Assembly (NCBI RefSeq): GCF_000418325.1
Contig: NC_021658.1
Coordinates: 1,736,001 to 1,800,000 of the forward strand
Length of the DNA stretch: 64,000 nucleotides
Origin: Sorangium cellulosum So0157-2
Lineage (GTDB): Bacteria; Myxococcota_A; Polyangia; Polyangiales; Polyangiaceae
Direction: 5' to 3'
Under the pieces are notes generated by a model. That model ran no database searches. It worked only from the letters and a program-made list of their open reading frames with translations, and had not been told where the DNA came from. Below are positions 8,425 through 16,920 of the stretch, one piece after another. The translations under genes were made by a program, and so were the position numbers. How positions within the stretch are numbered: the stretch's first letter is position 1; each line of letters starts with the position of its first letter.

Positions 8425-8482
8425 GATCGCCGCGGCCGCGGCCCGCGCAGGCCCGCGCGCTCGCGGGCCGCTCGCGGCGATC
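8425..8482. terminator. GC-rich hairpin between convergent genes
   Basis: Arms at about 8425-8448 and 8463-8482 are complementary over some 20 bp (GATCGCCGCGGCCGCGGCCC against GGGCCGCTCGCGGCGATC), with a small mismatch and a 14-nt loop. It sits between the GT2 stop (8400) and the convergent YdcF-like stop (8490), so it is a candidate two-way terminator without a T-run. Confidence 0.55.
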
Positions 8483-8489
8483 GCGCGGG

Positions 8490-9251
8490 CTACGGCTCGA
8501 GCAGGCCCACGAGCTCGTGGACGGCGCGGTGCGATCGCAGGAGGGCGAGCGACGACGGGAGCAGCCGCCCCAGCCCCTCGTGCGGCGGCGCCTGGAACCT
8601 GACCGGCGCCGGGAGGACGTCGAGGCCCGCGCGCTCGAACATGCGGAGCGAGCGCGGCATGTGGAGCGCGCTCGTCACGAGCACCACGGCGTCGGGCGAG
8701 AGGCTGCGCGCGATCCGGGCGGAGTGGAGCGCGTTCTCCCGGGTGTCGCGCGACTCGGTCTCGAGGATGATCTTCTTCCTCGGCACGCCCAGCTCGACGA
8801 GCAGGTCGGCCATGGCGCCGGCGAGCTCGGTGGGCGCGCGCCGCAGGTCCCGCCCCGAGACGATGACGTGGCCGAAGCCGTAGGTGCGGTAGACCCGCGC
8901 GGCGCCGAGGCCGCGCTCGATGCCGTCCGCCGTCTGCCGTTCCAGGGCGGGCGTGCCGAACTCGTCGGCGTCGATCCCGGCGGTGAGGACGATCAGGACC
9001 CGCCGCTCGGGCGAGCTCTGGGCGAGCTCCGGCCGCAGGTCCCTCGGCGCCGTGCTCATCCGGCGCGAGATCGCGCTGGAGACCTCGGGCATCGAGAGGA
9101 GCCACAGCGCGAGCCAGGCGCTCCACGCGAACGCCCGCCCGAGCTTCGACCAGCGCGCGCGGTACGTCCAGCCGCCGCCGGAGAGCGCGAGGCCGATGCC
9201 CGCGACGACGAGGAGCACGAGGAGCGGATCGACGAGGCGGGAGATGGACAA
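8490..9251 (-). CDS. Membrane-anchored YdcF/ElyC-like (DUF218) protein
   Basis: A 253-residue protein with two N-terminal membrane helices (about 8-27 and 40-57), followed by a DUF218 domain. The domain shows VLIVLTAGIDADEF, the central YGFGHVIVSGRD, ETESRDTRENAL (the conserved 'T.EN' element) and VVLVTSALHMPRSL (the 'VTSA.H..Ra' element). The architecture matches ElyC/SanA-type inner-membrane proteins implicated in envelope-carrier lipid homeostasis, but no enzymatic activity can be assigned. It is the second DUF218 protein within 5 kb; the first (4060-4605) lacks membrane anchors. It lies downstream of the cytochrome gene on the same strand after a 144-bp gap, which contains nothing evident. 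Confidence 0.82.
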   Translation of the reverse strand: MSISRLVDPLLVLLVVAGIGLALSGGGWTYRARWSKLGRAFAWSAWLALWLLSMPEVSSAISRRMSTAPRDLRPELAQSSPERRVLIVLTAGIDADEFGTPALERQTADGIERGLGAARVYRTYGFGHVIVSGRDLRRAPTELAGAMADLLVELGVPRKKIILETESRDTRENALHSARIARSLSPDAVVLVTSALHMPRSLRMFERAGLDVLPAPVRFQAPPHEGLGRLLPSSLALLRSHRAVHELVGLLEP

Positions 9252-9395
9252 GGCGAGGCTCGCCGAGGAGGCGCTCGGCGCGCTTTATCTATGCCGTCGT
9301 CGGGGGGCGAGGCGAGCGAAAAGGGCGCGCCGCGGAGGTGTGGGACGGACGCGCGATGCGCCCGCCCCGGCGCTGCTGCTCGCGACGGACGGCGC

Positions 9396-11240
9396 TCAGC
9401 GCCGCCGGTGCGCGCGCCGCCGCCGGGCTGCGGCGGAGGCGAGGGCGAGCCCGGCGAGGCCCGCGGGGAGCCACCCGCCGTGGCCGCTCTCGGGCGTCCG
9501 GCAGCCGCACCCGCCCGCCTCGCGGGCGCCGTCCGGGCCGCTGGTCGGGCCGTCGCCGCCGCCGCCGCTGGCGTCGCCGCCGCCGCTGGCGTCGCCGCCG
9601 CCGGTGTTGTCGGGCGCCTCCCCCAGATCGATCGACGCGTCGGCGCTCGCGACGAGGATCGGCGGCGCCTCGCCGGTCTCCTCGTAGATGGCGTGGAGCC
9701 GCTCTCCCAGGTCGTCCGTGACGTTCTCGGAGCGCAGGAAGTCGATGTACTCCCTCGTCATCGACTGGTAGTAGACGCGCGCCGAGAGCGTCTGGGCGCC
9801 GAAGGCGCCGGCGGGGACGGTGAGCGTGAAGCGCGCCTCGTCGTAGTTGCGGTATCCGCCGTTCCCGTCCCCGAAGTCGATCTCCGGCGTCGGCTGGGTC
9901 TTCTGCGACGGCACGAAGCCCTTCGGCGGGATGCGGGTGTCGGAGATGATCATGTCGTGGAGCGCGAGGTGCTCCTCTTTCTCCCCCGCGCCCGCGTCGC
10001 CGTCCCAGCGCCCGTGCACGGCCCGGTACTCGTGGGTGGGCGGCTCGTGCTGGATCTCGCCCGTGTCCGCGTCGTAGCCGCCGAGCAGCGGCCGCTCGAC
10101 GCCGTCCTCGCCGACGAGGAGCACGGCGATCCAGGCGCGCCGGCTCTCGGCGTAGCCGGTCGGGAACTTGTGGCCGGTGAGGTTCTCGACGCGGACGGCG
10201 ACGGTGATCTCGTCGCCGGGCCTCGCTTCCTCGGGGGCCTCGACGAGCGTGACCGAGGCGGCCGACGCGAGGCTCTCGAGGGTGCGGTCGAGCGCGAGCT
10301 GGAAGGAGGCCTCGCGCTCCGCGACGTACTCCTTCTCGGCCGCCATGACCGCCTGGATGCCCCAGTGGTTGCCGCCGACGAGGACGTGGTCGCGCGGATC
10401 GGCGCGGAGCGGGCCGAGATCGGCCACGGCCAGCTCTCCGGTCTTCCTCTTCATGTGGCAGTCGACGCAGCTCCGAGGGTCCGCGCCGCCGTCGCGGAAG
10501 TCGCTGGAGGCCCACTCCTCGAAGGTCGTATCGAGCGGAAACTCGATCGCGGTCTCGGTGCCGTCCGCGTTCCTGAGCATGACCTCCGGGTTCGTGACCT
10601 GGTGGCATTGCCCGCAGAACTGCGAGCCGGCGAGCATGGGGTCCCGCTCGCCGACGTGGGAGTTCGACTCCACGTTCTCGTAGGGCCCGTACATCACGGG
10701 CGTGCTGGTGAACCCGGCGGCCTCCGGCGTGGTGTCGAACACGAGCTGCGCGTTGCCGAGGTGGTATGACGGCTTGCCGTCCTCGCCGAGGGTCGGCTTC
10801 GCGCGGTGGCACACGTTGCAGCTGACGCCCTGGCCATCGACGATCTTTCCGTCGGACGCGGCGTTCGGGTCGAGCCCGGAGCCGTCCGGCGGCGTCGCCC
10901 TCCCGTTCACGAAGCCGACCGGCGTGTGGCAGCGCAAGCAGAACGTGCCGATCCCCGGCACGTCCTGGTTGGCGATCGTGAGCGCCGCCTTGAAGATCGG
11001 ATCGCGCCACGCGTTGGCCATCATGGTGCCTGCCCACGTGTCCGTGGGCATGTAATCCAGCGGGTCCTGGCCCTCCGCGCGGTGGCATCCAGCGCAGCGC
11101 TCGGCGGTGCCGAGGTTGTTCGGCTGCGGCATCTCGCCCGCCTTGGTCCCCTGGAGATCATCGATTCCGGCGGATGCTCCGCCGCTCAGCAGCCCGAGCG
11201 CGAGCACCCAACCAACCCCCAACATCGACTTCTTCTGCAT
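9396..11240 (-). CDS. Pentaheme c-type cytochrome with MYXO-CTERM-like sorting tail
   Basis: A 614-residue exported protein with a signal peptide to about residue 24. Five CXXCH heme sites are visible: CAGCH 49-53, CLRCH 101-105, CNVCH 141-145, CGQCH 209-213 and CVDCH 258-262. The spacing resembles cytochrome c554-like multihaem proteins. Residues about 300-540 form a haem-free beta-rich region. A Gly/Asp/Ser-rich linker with repeated GGGDASGG follows. The C-terminus has a CGCR motif, a hydrophobic helix and an Arg cluster (AARRRRAHRRR), the MYXO-CTERM pattern that directs processing and lipid anchoring at the cell surface. It probably moves electrons in the periplasm or at the surface. The PQQ-type dehydrogenase just upstream on the same strand is a possible donor, which is inference. 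Confidence 0.9.
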   Translation of the reverse strand: MQKKSMLGVGWVLALGLLSGGASAGIDDLQGTKAGEMPQPNNLGTAERCAGCHRAEGQDPLDYMPTDTWAGTMMANAWRDPIFKAALTIANQDVPGIGTFCLRCHTPVGFVNGRATPPDGSGLDPNAASDGKIVDGQGVSCNVCHRAKPTLGEDGKPSYHLGNAQLVFDTTPEAAGFTSTPVMYGPYENVESNSHVGERDPMLAGSQFCGQCHQVTNPEVMLRNADGTETAIEFPLDTTFEEWASSDFRDGGADPRSCVDCHMKRKTGELAVADLGPLRADPRDHVLVGGNHWGIQAVMAAEKEYVAEREASFQLALDRTLESLASAASVTLVEAPEEARPGDEITVAVRVENLTGHKFPTGYAESRRAWIAVLLVGEDGVERPLLGGYDADTGEIQHEPPTHEYRAVHGRWDGDAGAGEKEEHLALHDMIISDTRIPPKGFVPSQKTQPTPEIDFGDGNGGYRNYDEARFTLTVPAGAFGAQTLSARVYYQSMTREYIDFLRSENVTDDLGERLHAIYEETGEAPPILVASADASIDLGEAPDNTGGGDASGGGDASGGGGDGPTSGPDGAREAGGCGCRTPESGHGGWLPAGLAGLALASAAARRRRAHRRR

Positions 11241-11325
11241 AGCTCGGATCCAGATCTGGCAAGCTGCTCTTCGGACAGCGTGAACCGACGATGAACGGCG
11301 TGATGGCCTCGCGGCGCGGGACGAC

Positions 11326-12807
11326 CTATTCCGGATCGATCCGGAAGATCCTGCCGCCGTAAGAGACGATGTAGAGCTCGCCCGCGGCGTCCTCGCCGAA
11401 GGAGGCGAGGCCCTCGATGGTGCTCACGGAGTTGAGATCCTGGCTGAGCTGGGTGCCGAGATCGGTCGGGCTCGAGGGCGTGGCGACGCCGTCCCGCCAG
11501 GTGAACATCCACACCCGGTCCGACGCGAAGTCCCCGTACAGGTACTTCCCCCGGAGCGCCGGGATCTTGCTGCCGCGGTAGACGTAGCCGCCGGTGACCG
11601 AGCCGTCGCCGTTGTCGTGATCATAGCGCTTGACGGGCGGCGTGATCATCGGCGAGGTGCACGGAATTCCCTGGTCGCTCTGGAGGCAGACGTCCCCCTC
11701 AGTGACGCTCCAACCGAAGTTCTTGTGGCCCTCGCCGCGCGGCTGGACGTTGATCTCCTCGAACAGGCGGCCGCCGACGTCCCCGATGTAGAGATCGCCC
11801 CGGCAGCGGTCGAAGCTGAAGCGCCACGGGTTGCGCAGCCCGTAATTCCACACGAACGGGTCTCCGCCGGCGACGTTCCCGGCCGGCGGCGTCGGGTGGT
11901 TGTCGACGTCGACGCGGAGGATCTTCGCGTACTTCACCTCGATGTTCTGCCCGTTGTTGTCCGGGTCCGGATTCGAGGTGTCGCCGCCGCCGTCGCCGAC
12001 GCCCACGTAGAGCATTCCATCGGGACCGAACGCGAGCATCCCGCCGTTGTGGTTGCCGACCAGCACCGGGAACGAGAAGAGCTCGCGGACCTGCGCCGCG
12101 TCCGCCTGGTCCGGATTGGACGCCGAACGCTTGAACTCGCGGAGGGCCAGCGTCCTCGACCTCGTGTTGTGGTAGACGAAGAACCGCCCGTTGGTCGCGT
12201 AGTCAGGGTGGAACGCGAGCCCGAGGAGACCTCGCTCATCCTCGTCGTACTGGATCTGCTGGACCTGCGCGGTGATATCGAGGAACGGGGTGCTCTGCAC
12301 CACGCCTCCGCTGATGAGCCGGATCGTCCCGCCCTGCTCCACCACGTAGAGGCGGCTGGCATCTTCCGGCTCGCTCGTCACGAACACGGGACTACGCAGG
12401 CCGCTGGCCACCTCGGTGAGCTTGAGCGGCGGCACGGTCCCGCCCGGCTCGTCGCATTCGATCGTCCCACTCCCGCCCGCCCCGGTCCCGGTCGTCGCGC
12501 CGGCGCCCGACCCCCCCGTTCCGCTCGTCGTCGCCGCCGGACCGCCTCCGCTGCCCGTCGCGGAAGCGTCCGTGCCCGTCGTGGCGCCCGGGCCCGAGCC
12601 CGAGCCCGAGCCCGGGCCCGAGCCCGAGCCCGAGCCCGGACCCGTGGTGGCGCCGCCGCCCGTGCCGGTGCCGCCAGGACCGGCTCCTCCGCTGCCCCCT
12701 GGTCCGCTATTTTCATCGCTCCCGCACCCATTCAAGGTGAAGCTCAGACCGACGACGGCGGCCGCGATGGGCATGAAAGACAAAAGGAAACGCTTCTGGT
12801 CCATCAT
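11326..12807 (-). CDS. PQQ-dependent sugar dehydrogenase-like (GSDH family) lipoprotein
   Basis: About 493 residues. The signal peptide ends in a lipobox, LNGC (Cys28 counted from the ATG at 12807; the adjacent ATG at 12804 is equally possible). A Gly/Ser/Thr/Pro-rich linker of about 90 residues follows. The catalytic part is the six-bladed soluble glucose/sorbosone dehydrogenase propeller: SPVFVTSEPEDASRLYVVEQ, DERGLLGLAFHPDY, VGNHNGGMLAFGPDGMLYVG, DVGGRLFEEINV and GGYVYRG. The HNGG segment carries the catalytic His of the family. Such enzymes oxidise sugars with PQQ in the periplasm, although many members have unknown substrates. It lies 85 bp upstream of the pentaheme cytochrome on the same strand. 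A TATA-rich patch at about 12841-12850 could serve this gene or the divergent eboA. Confidence 0.88.
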   Translation of the reverse strand: MMDQKRFLLSFMPIAAAVVGLSFTLNGCGSDENSGPGGSGGAGPGGTGTGGGATTGPGSGSGSGPGSGSGSGPGATTGTDASATGSGGGPAATTSGTGGSGAGATTGTGAGGSGTIECDEPGGTVPPLKLTEVASGLRSPVFVTSEPEDASRLYVVEQGGTIRLISGGVVQSTPFLDITAQVQQIQYDEDERGLLGLAFHPDYATNGRFFVYHNTRSRTLALREFKRSASNPDQADAAQVRELFSFPVLVGNHNGGMLAFGPDGMLYVGVGDGGGDTSNPDPDNNGQNIEVKYAKILRVDVDNHPTPPAGNVAGGDPFVWNYGLRNPWRFSFDRCRGDLYIGDVGGRLFEEINVQPRGEGHKNFGWSVTEGDVCLQSDQGIPCTSPMITPPVKRYDHDNGDGSVTGGYVYRGSKIPALRGKYLYGDFASDRVWMFTWRDGVATPSSPTDLGTQLSQDLNSVSTIEGLASFGEDAAGELYIVSYGGRIFRIDPE

Positions 12808-12874
12808 GCCGTAGGAGACTATCCGAACAACGCGCCCCTTGGTATAAATTTCCACCTCATGGCGCCGCATCTCC

Positions 12875-12902
12875 CACGTCGCACGTCGCACGTCGCACGT
12901 CG
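12875..12902. repeat. Four tandem CACGTCG heptamers
   Basis: Four exact 7-bp units lie in the 134-bp gap between the divergent sugar-dehydrogenase and eboA genes, 40 bp before the eboA ATG. Each unit holds half of a CACGTC motif. It may be a slippage product or a cluster of protein sites; nothing further can be said. Confidence 0.7.
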
Positions 12903-12941
12903 CGATTGTGCGCCCACCCGGGATCGGTGAACGCAACTACA

Positions 12942-13709
12942 ATGCAAGACGCTTCCCTACTGCTGCTCGAAATCCTGTCACGCCGGATTCCGTCTGCGGC
13001 CGGCTCCTGGCGAGGGCGCGTCGAGCAGGTGACCGGGGTTGGTGCGCGCGCCCGGCTCGTGCGCGAGGCGCCTGATGCGGTGGCCGGCGAGACGTCCACC
13101 TGGTTCGATCGCGACCACTTCCTGTCGACGTTCACCGCCGCTGCGCGCGCGCTCGGCAAGGCGCCCCTCGCGCTTCAAGCAGACGAGCGCGACGCGCTGG
13201 AAGCGGCGTTGGGGCCCAGGGCGGCCGAGGGCTGGCGGCTGGACGAGCTGGGCCGGGTGACCCTGCTCGCGCTCGTGTCGAGGCGCCTGCCCGAAATCGA
13301 GGTCGAGTCGCTGCTCTGGACTTGCTATCAGCAGGGCGATAGCCGGGAACGGCAAGCGCTCCTGCGGGCCCTGCCGTTCTTGACCGGCGCGGAGCGCTCT
13401 CTGCCGCTCGCGGTCGACGCGTGCCGCACCAACGAGCTGCCCGTCTTCGAGGCGATCGCCTGCGAGAACCGATACCCGGCGGCGTATTTTCCGGACCTCA
13501 ATTTCAACCAGATGGTCCTCAAGGCCATGTTCATGGGCGTCGCGCTCGCGCGGATCGTCGGGCTGGAGCGGCGGCGAACGAGCGAGCTCGCCAGGATGGC
13601 AGAGGACTTCGCGAGCGAGCGGAGGGCGGCCGGCCGGAGCGTCCCGGCGGACATCGGCCTGCTCACGCCGGAGCACGAGCACGAGCGCGCGACGCGCATC
13701 CCCGAGTGA
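12942..13709 (+). CDS. eboA: EboA-like protein, first gene of the ebo (EDB) cluster
   Basis: About 255 residues, all alpha-helical in appearance, with no signal peptide. It has the hallmarks of EboA-domain proteins: a C-terminal block with LLWTCYQQGDSRERQALLRA, ELPVFEAIACENRYPAAYFP and NQMVLKAMFMGVALARIVGL, ending in an Arg/Glu-rich helix. The biochemical role of EboA is unknown; it is the marker gene of the ebo cluster. The ATG at 12942 follows GGTGA at an 11-nt distance; GTG 12927 and TTG 12906 are in-frame alternatives. The stop is 22 bp before eboB, so A-B-F form one operon. The order of neighbours (TatD-like, phosphodiesterase, UbiA, DHQS-like, TIM barrel) makes the assignment secure. 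Confidence 0.88.
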   Translation: MQDASLLLLEILSRRIPSAAGSWRGRVEQVTGVGARARLVREAPDAVAGETSTWFDRDHFLSTFTAAARALGKAPLALQADERDALEAALGPRAAEGWRLDELGRVTLLALVSRRLPEIEVESLLWTCYQQGDSRERQALLRALPFLTGAERSLPLAVDACRTNELPVFEAIACENRYPAAYFPDLNFNQMVLKAMFMGVALARIVGLERRRTSELARMAEDFASERRAAGRSVPADIGLLTPEHEHERATRIPE

Positions 13710-13731
13710 AGCGCGCGAGGCGGAGGGACAA

Positions 13732-14616
13732 GTGAAGCTATTCGATCCCCATATCCACATGACATCGCGGACCACGGACGACTACCAGGCGATGGCCGAC
13801 GCCGGCATCGCCGCCGTCCTCGAGCCCGCGTTCTGGCTCGGTCAGCCGAGGACGCACGTCGGCACGTTCGAGGACTACTTCGCGTCCCTGCTCGGCTGGG
13901 AGCGCTTCCGGGCCAGCCAGTTCGGCGTCCGCCACCTCTGCACGCTGGCGCTCAACCCCAAGGAGGCCAACAACCCGCGCGTCGCGCAGGGCGTCATCGA
14001 TCTCTTGCCGCGCTACCTCGACAAGGAGGGCGTGGTCGCGGTCGGCGAGATCGGGTTCGACGATATGACGCCCGAAGAAGAGAAGTATTTCGCCCTGCAG
14101 GTCGAGCTCGCGCGCGCGCACGATCTTCCCATCCTGGTGCACACGCCTCACCGCGACAAGAAGCGGGGGACCGAGCGGACGCTCGCCCTGGTGCGGGAGC
14201 TCAAGTTCCCCGAGGAGCGCGTGCTCGTCGATCACAACAACGAGGAGACGCTGCCGCTCGTGCTCGCGACCGGCTGCTGGGCCGGCCACTCGATCTACCC
14301 GAACACGAAGATGGACGAAGACCGGATGGTCGCGCTGGTCAAGAAATACGGCGCGGAGCGGATCCTGATCAACAGCGCGGCGGACTGGGGCGTGAGCGAC
14401 CCCCTGAAGGTGCCGAAGACGGCGGCGCGGATGCGCGAGAACGGGATCGCGGACGAGGTGATCCAGCGGATCGTCTGGAAGAACCCGCTCACCTTCTTCG
14501 CCCAGAGCGGCCGGCTCGATCTCGCGGAGTTCGGAGAGGCGCCCGCCGTGGACCAGCGCGCGCTGTTCGAGGGCAACTCGGTCCTGCGCGGGCAAACCCC
14601 CGTCGTCCAGAGCTGA
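13732..14616 (+). CDS. eboB: EboB, TatD-family metal-dependent hydrolase
   Basis: A 294-residue TIM-barrel amidohydrolase. The N-terminal FDPHIHM supplies His7 and His9. Glu106 (AVGEIGFD), His137 (LVHTPH), His168 (VLVDHNN) and Asp218 (INSAADWG) complete the TatD-type dinuclear site. Start is GTG 13732 with GGAGG 5-6 nt upstream. TatD proteins are DNases or amidohydrolases, but the substrate in the ebo cluster is not known. The position between eboA and the phosphodiesterase gene, with 22- and 12-bp gaps, supports co-expression. Cytoplasmic, as no signal is visible. Confidence 0.92.
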   Translation: MKLFDPHIHMTSRTTDDYQAMADAGIAAVLEPAFWLGQPRTHVGTFEDYFASLLGWERFRASQFGVRHLCTLALNPKEANNPRVAQGVIDLLPRYLDKEGVVAVGEIGFDDMTPEEEKYFALQVELARAHDLPILVHTPHRDKKRGTERTLALVRELKFPEERVLVDHNNEETLPLVLATGCWAGHSIYPNTKMDEDRMVALVKKYGAERILINSAADWGVSDPLKVPKTAARMRENGIADEVIQRIVWKNPLTFFAQSGRLDLAEFGEAPAVDQRALFEGNSVLRGQTPVVQS

Positions 14617-14628
14617 CCGAGCGCGCCC

Positions 14629-16002
14629 ATGCACCGCACCGTCGTCCTCAACGTCGTCGGGCTCACCGGCGATCTCCTCGGCGACGCCACGCCGAACCTG
14701 CAGCGGCTCGCGCGCGAAGGGGCGATGCGCCCGTTAGAGACCGTGCTGCCCGCGGTCACGTGCACGGTCCAGTCGACCTTCACGACAGGCCTCCTCCCGA
14801 GCGGGCACGGCTGCGTCGCCAACGGCTGGTACTTCCGCGACATCGCCGAGGTGAACCTGTGGCGCCAGGCGAACCAGCTCGTGGCGGGGGAGAAGATCTG
14901 GGAGGCGGCGCGCCGCCGCGATCCGAGCTTCACCTGCGCCAAGCTGTTCTGGTGGTACAACATGTACAGCTCGGCCGACTACGCGGTGACGCCGAGGCCG
15001 ATCTACTGGGCGGACGGGCTCAAGCTGCCGGACATCTACACCGAGCCGGCGTCGCTGCGCGATGAGCTCGTCTTCCGGCTTGGCGCGTTTCCGCTCTTCA
15101 ACTTCTGGGGCCCGAACGCGGATATCCGGTCGACGGCGTGGATCGCGCGGTGCGCGCGCCACGTGGTCGATACGCGGCGGCCGACGCTGACGCTCGTGTA
15201 TCTCCCGCACCTCGATTACAACCTCCAGCGGCTCGGGCCGGACGATCCCGCCATCCAGGGCGATCTGCGCGCGGTGGACGCCGTCTGCGGCGAGCTGATC
15301 GACCATGTGCGCAAGGACGGGGCGCGGGTGATCGTCCTGTCCGAATACGGCATCACGCGGGTGTCCGGGGTCGTGCACATCAACCGGGCGCTCCGGGAGC
15401 AGGGCCTCGTGCGCGTCCGGGTCGAGCGCGGGCTCGAGAAGCTCGACGCCGGCGCGTCCGAGGCGTTCGCGGTGGCGGACCACCAGGTCGCGCACGTCTA
15501 CGTGCGCCGCCCGGAGCGCGTCGCCGAGGTGAAGGCGCTGCTCGAGGCGCTGCCCGGCGTGGACGTCGTCCTCGACGAGGAGGGCAAGCGGGCCGCCGGC
15601 CTGGATCATCCGAGGTCCGGCGAGCTCGTCGCCGTCTCACGCGAGGATCGGTGGTTCAGCTACTACTACTGGCTCGACGACGAGAAGGCGCCCGAGTACG
15701 CGAGGACCGTCGATATCCACCGCAAGCCCGGCTACGATCCCGTCGAGCTGTTCGCCGATCCCGCGCTGCGCGCCCTGCCGGCCAGCGTCGCGTGGAGGCT
15801 GCTCAAGAAGAAGCTCGGGTTCCGGTACCTGATGGATGTGATCCCGCTCGACGCCGGGCTCGTCCGGGGATCGCACGGGCGGCTGCTCGAGGGGCCCGGG
15901 CGGGGACCCCTGCTCATGTCCAGCTGCGGTTCGCTGCCGCCGGGGGAGAGCGTCCACGCCACCGACGTCGGCAAGGTCGTCTTGAGCCACCTGTTCGATT
16001 GA
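14629..16002 (+). CDS. eboF: EboF-like nucleotide pyrophosphatase/phosphodiesterase (alkaline phosphatase superfamily)
   Basis: A 457-residue member of the type I phosphodiesterase/nucleotide pyrophosphatase branch. The N-terminal strand VVLNVVGLTGDLLG occupies the first metal site region, though the usual D-G is V-G here. LPAVTCTVQSTFTTGLLPSGHG carries the nucleophilic Thr (TCT) and the following GxxPxxHG motif. YLPHLDYNLQRLGPDD provides the His/Asp metal site, VIVLSEYGI the next, and VADHQVAHVY a further His. No signal peptide is visible. Together with eboA and eboB it forms the plus-strand operon. Its stop lies 34 bp from the convergent eboC stop. The V-for-D change in the first motif is worth checking against other EboF proteins. 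Confidence 0.85.
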   Translation: MHRTVVLNVVGLTGDLLGDATPNLQRLAREGAMRPLETVLPAVTCTVQSTFTTGLLPSGHGCVANGWYFRDIAEVNLWRQANQLVAGEKIWEAARRRDPSFTCAKLFWWYNMYSSADYAVTPRPIYWADGLKLPDIYTEPASLRDELVFRLGAFPLFNFWGPNADIRSTAWIARCARHVVDTRRPTLTLVYLPHLDYNLQRLGPDDPAIQGDLRAVDAVCGELIDHVRKDGARVIVLSEYGITRVSGVVHINRALREQGLVRVRVERGLEKLDAGASEAFAVADHQVAHVYVRRPERVAEVKALLEALPGVDVVLDEEGKRAAGLDHPRSGELVAVSREDRWFSYYYWLDDEKAPEYARTVDIHRKPGYDPVELFADPALRALPASVAWRLLKKKLGFRYLMDVIPLDAGLVRGSHGRLLEGPGRGPLLMSSCGSLPPGESVHATDVGKVVLSHLFD

Positions 16003-16010
16003 TCGGCGGG

Positions 16011-16032
16011 GCGGGGGCCGCCGGCCCCCCGC
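16011..16032. terminator. GC hairpin at the eboF/eboC convergent junction
   Basis: GCGGGGGCC and GGCCCCC-GC pair around a 3-nt loop in the 34-bp gap between the convergent stops of eboF (16002) and eboC (16037). It is a likely bidirectional terminator without a T-tract, separating the two halves of the ebo cluster. Confidence 0.55.
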
Positions 16033-16036
16033 TGCC

Positions 16037-16918
16037 TCACGTCCCCCGCACCACCCGCTGCATCGCCAGCGTCAGCGGGAACCCCAGCAGCGACAGCGCC
16101 GCCGCGCCGCCGGCGCCCGGCGCCCCGGTCCGCGCGATGAGCACCGCGTCGAGCAGCGATATCCCGGCGATGAGCGTCACCACGGCGCGCGGGATCCGGT
16201 CCTTCCGCGTCCCCCGCAAGAGCCTCACCGCGTGGATCACGCAGCCCGCGAGCGCGCCGTACGCGATCGTCCCCATCAGCCCCGTGAGCGGCGCCCCGAG
16301 CGTGTAGAGGAACGGCACCGCCATGAAGCCGAGCGCCCACAGGCTGCGCACGGCCAGCAAATTCTCCTGCTTCGCGATCGCCGTCAGCCCGATCAGGTAG
16401 AAGAGCAGCGCCATTCCCCCGCCGAGCACCGCGCTCCCGAGCTGCCCCCCCGCCGCGAGCGCCGCCGTCCCGTAGACCAGCACGCGGCACAGCCCCATGA
16501 GCGCCGGGCTCAGCGGATTCCCCTTGTGCCAGGCGTCGTACAGCACGATCGCCCCCGCGAGCAGCGCGCTCGCCACGACCGGCGCCGCGCCCCGGCCCGC
16601 GAGGTGCGCGTGGCCGCCCACGAGCAGCACCCCCGCGCCGAGCAGGCCGTACCCCACCGCGAACACCTCGCGGGCGCTCACCAGCCCGGACGGGATCGGC
16701 CGCTCGGGCCGCTCGCGCGCGTCGATCTCCCGATCGAACGCGTCGTTCAGGAACATGCCGCCCACGTACATCAGCGACACCGCGAACCCCACCAGCGCCA
16801 CCTCGGGCGCCCGCACGCCGGCCCCGGACAGCGCCATGCCGCACAGCACGTTCGTCCAGACCGTCGGCAAGTTCGAGACGCGGCCGAGCCGCAGATACAC
16901 CCGCGCGCGTGAGCTCAT
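16037..16918 (-). CDS. eboC: EboC, UbiA-family prenyltransferase
   Basis: About 293 residues with eight or nine membrane helices. The first Asp-rich motif is NDAFDREIDARERPERPI (the canonical NDxxDxxxD), and the preceding LGRVSNLPTVWTNVLCG is the family's N-terminal signature. The second Asp-rich motif of UbiA enzymes is degenerate: LYDAWHKGNPLSPALMG retains YDAWHK. This is typical of EboC-like members and separates them from UbiA/COQ2. It should prenylate, or bind, an isoprenoid diphosphate at the inner membrane; the acceptor is unknown. The ATG at 16918 has GAGGGTG upstream; a GTG at 16924 overlaps the eboE stop. It is the third gene of the minus-strand operon eboD-eboE-eboC. Confidence 0.9.
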   Translation of the reverse strand: MSSRARVYLRLGRVSNLPTVWTNVLCGMALSGAGVRAPEVALVGFAVSLMYVGGMFLNDAFDREIDARERPERPIPSGLVSAREVFAVGYGLLGAGVLLVGGHAHLAGRGAAPVVASALLAGAIVLYDAWHKGNPLSPALMGLCRVLVYGTAALAAGGQLGSAVLGGGMALLFYLIGLTAIAKQENLLAVRSLWALGFMAVPFLYTLGAPLTGLMGTIAYGALAGCVIHAVRLLRGTRKDRIPRAVVTLIAGISLLDAVLIARTGAPGAGGAAALSLLGFPLTLAMQRVVRGT

Positions 16919-16920
16919 CG

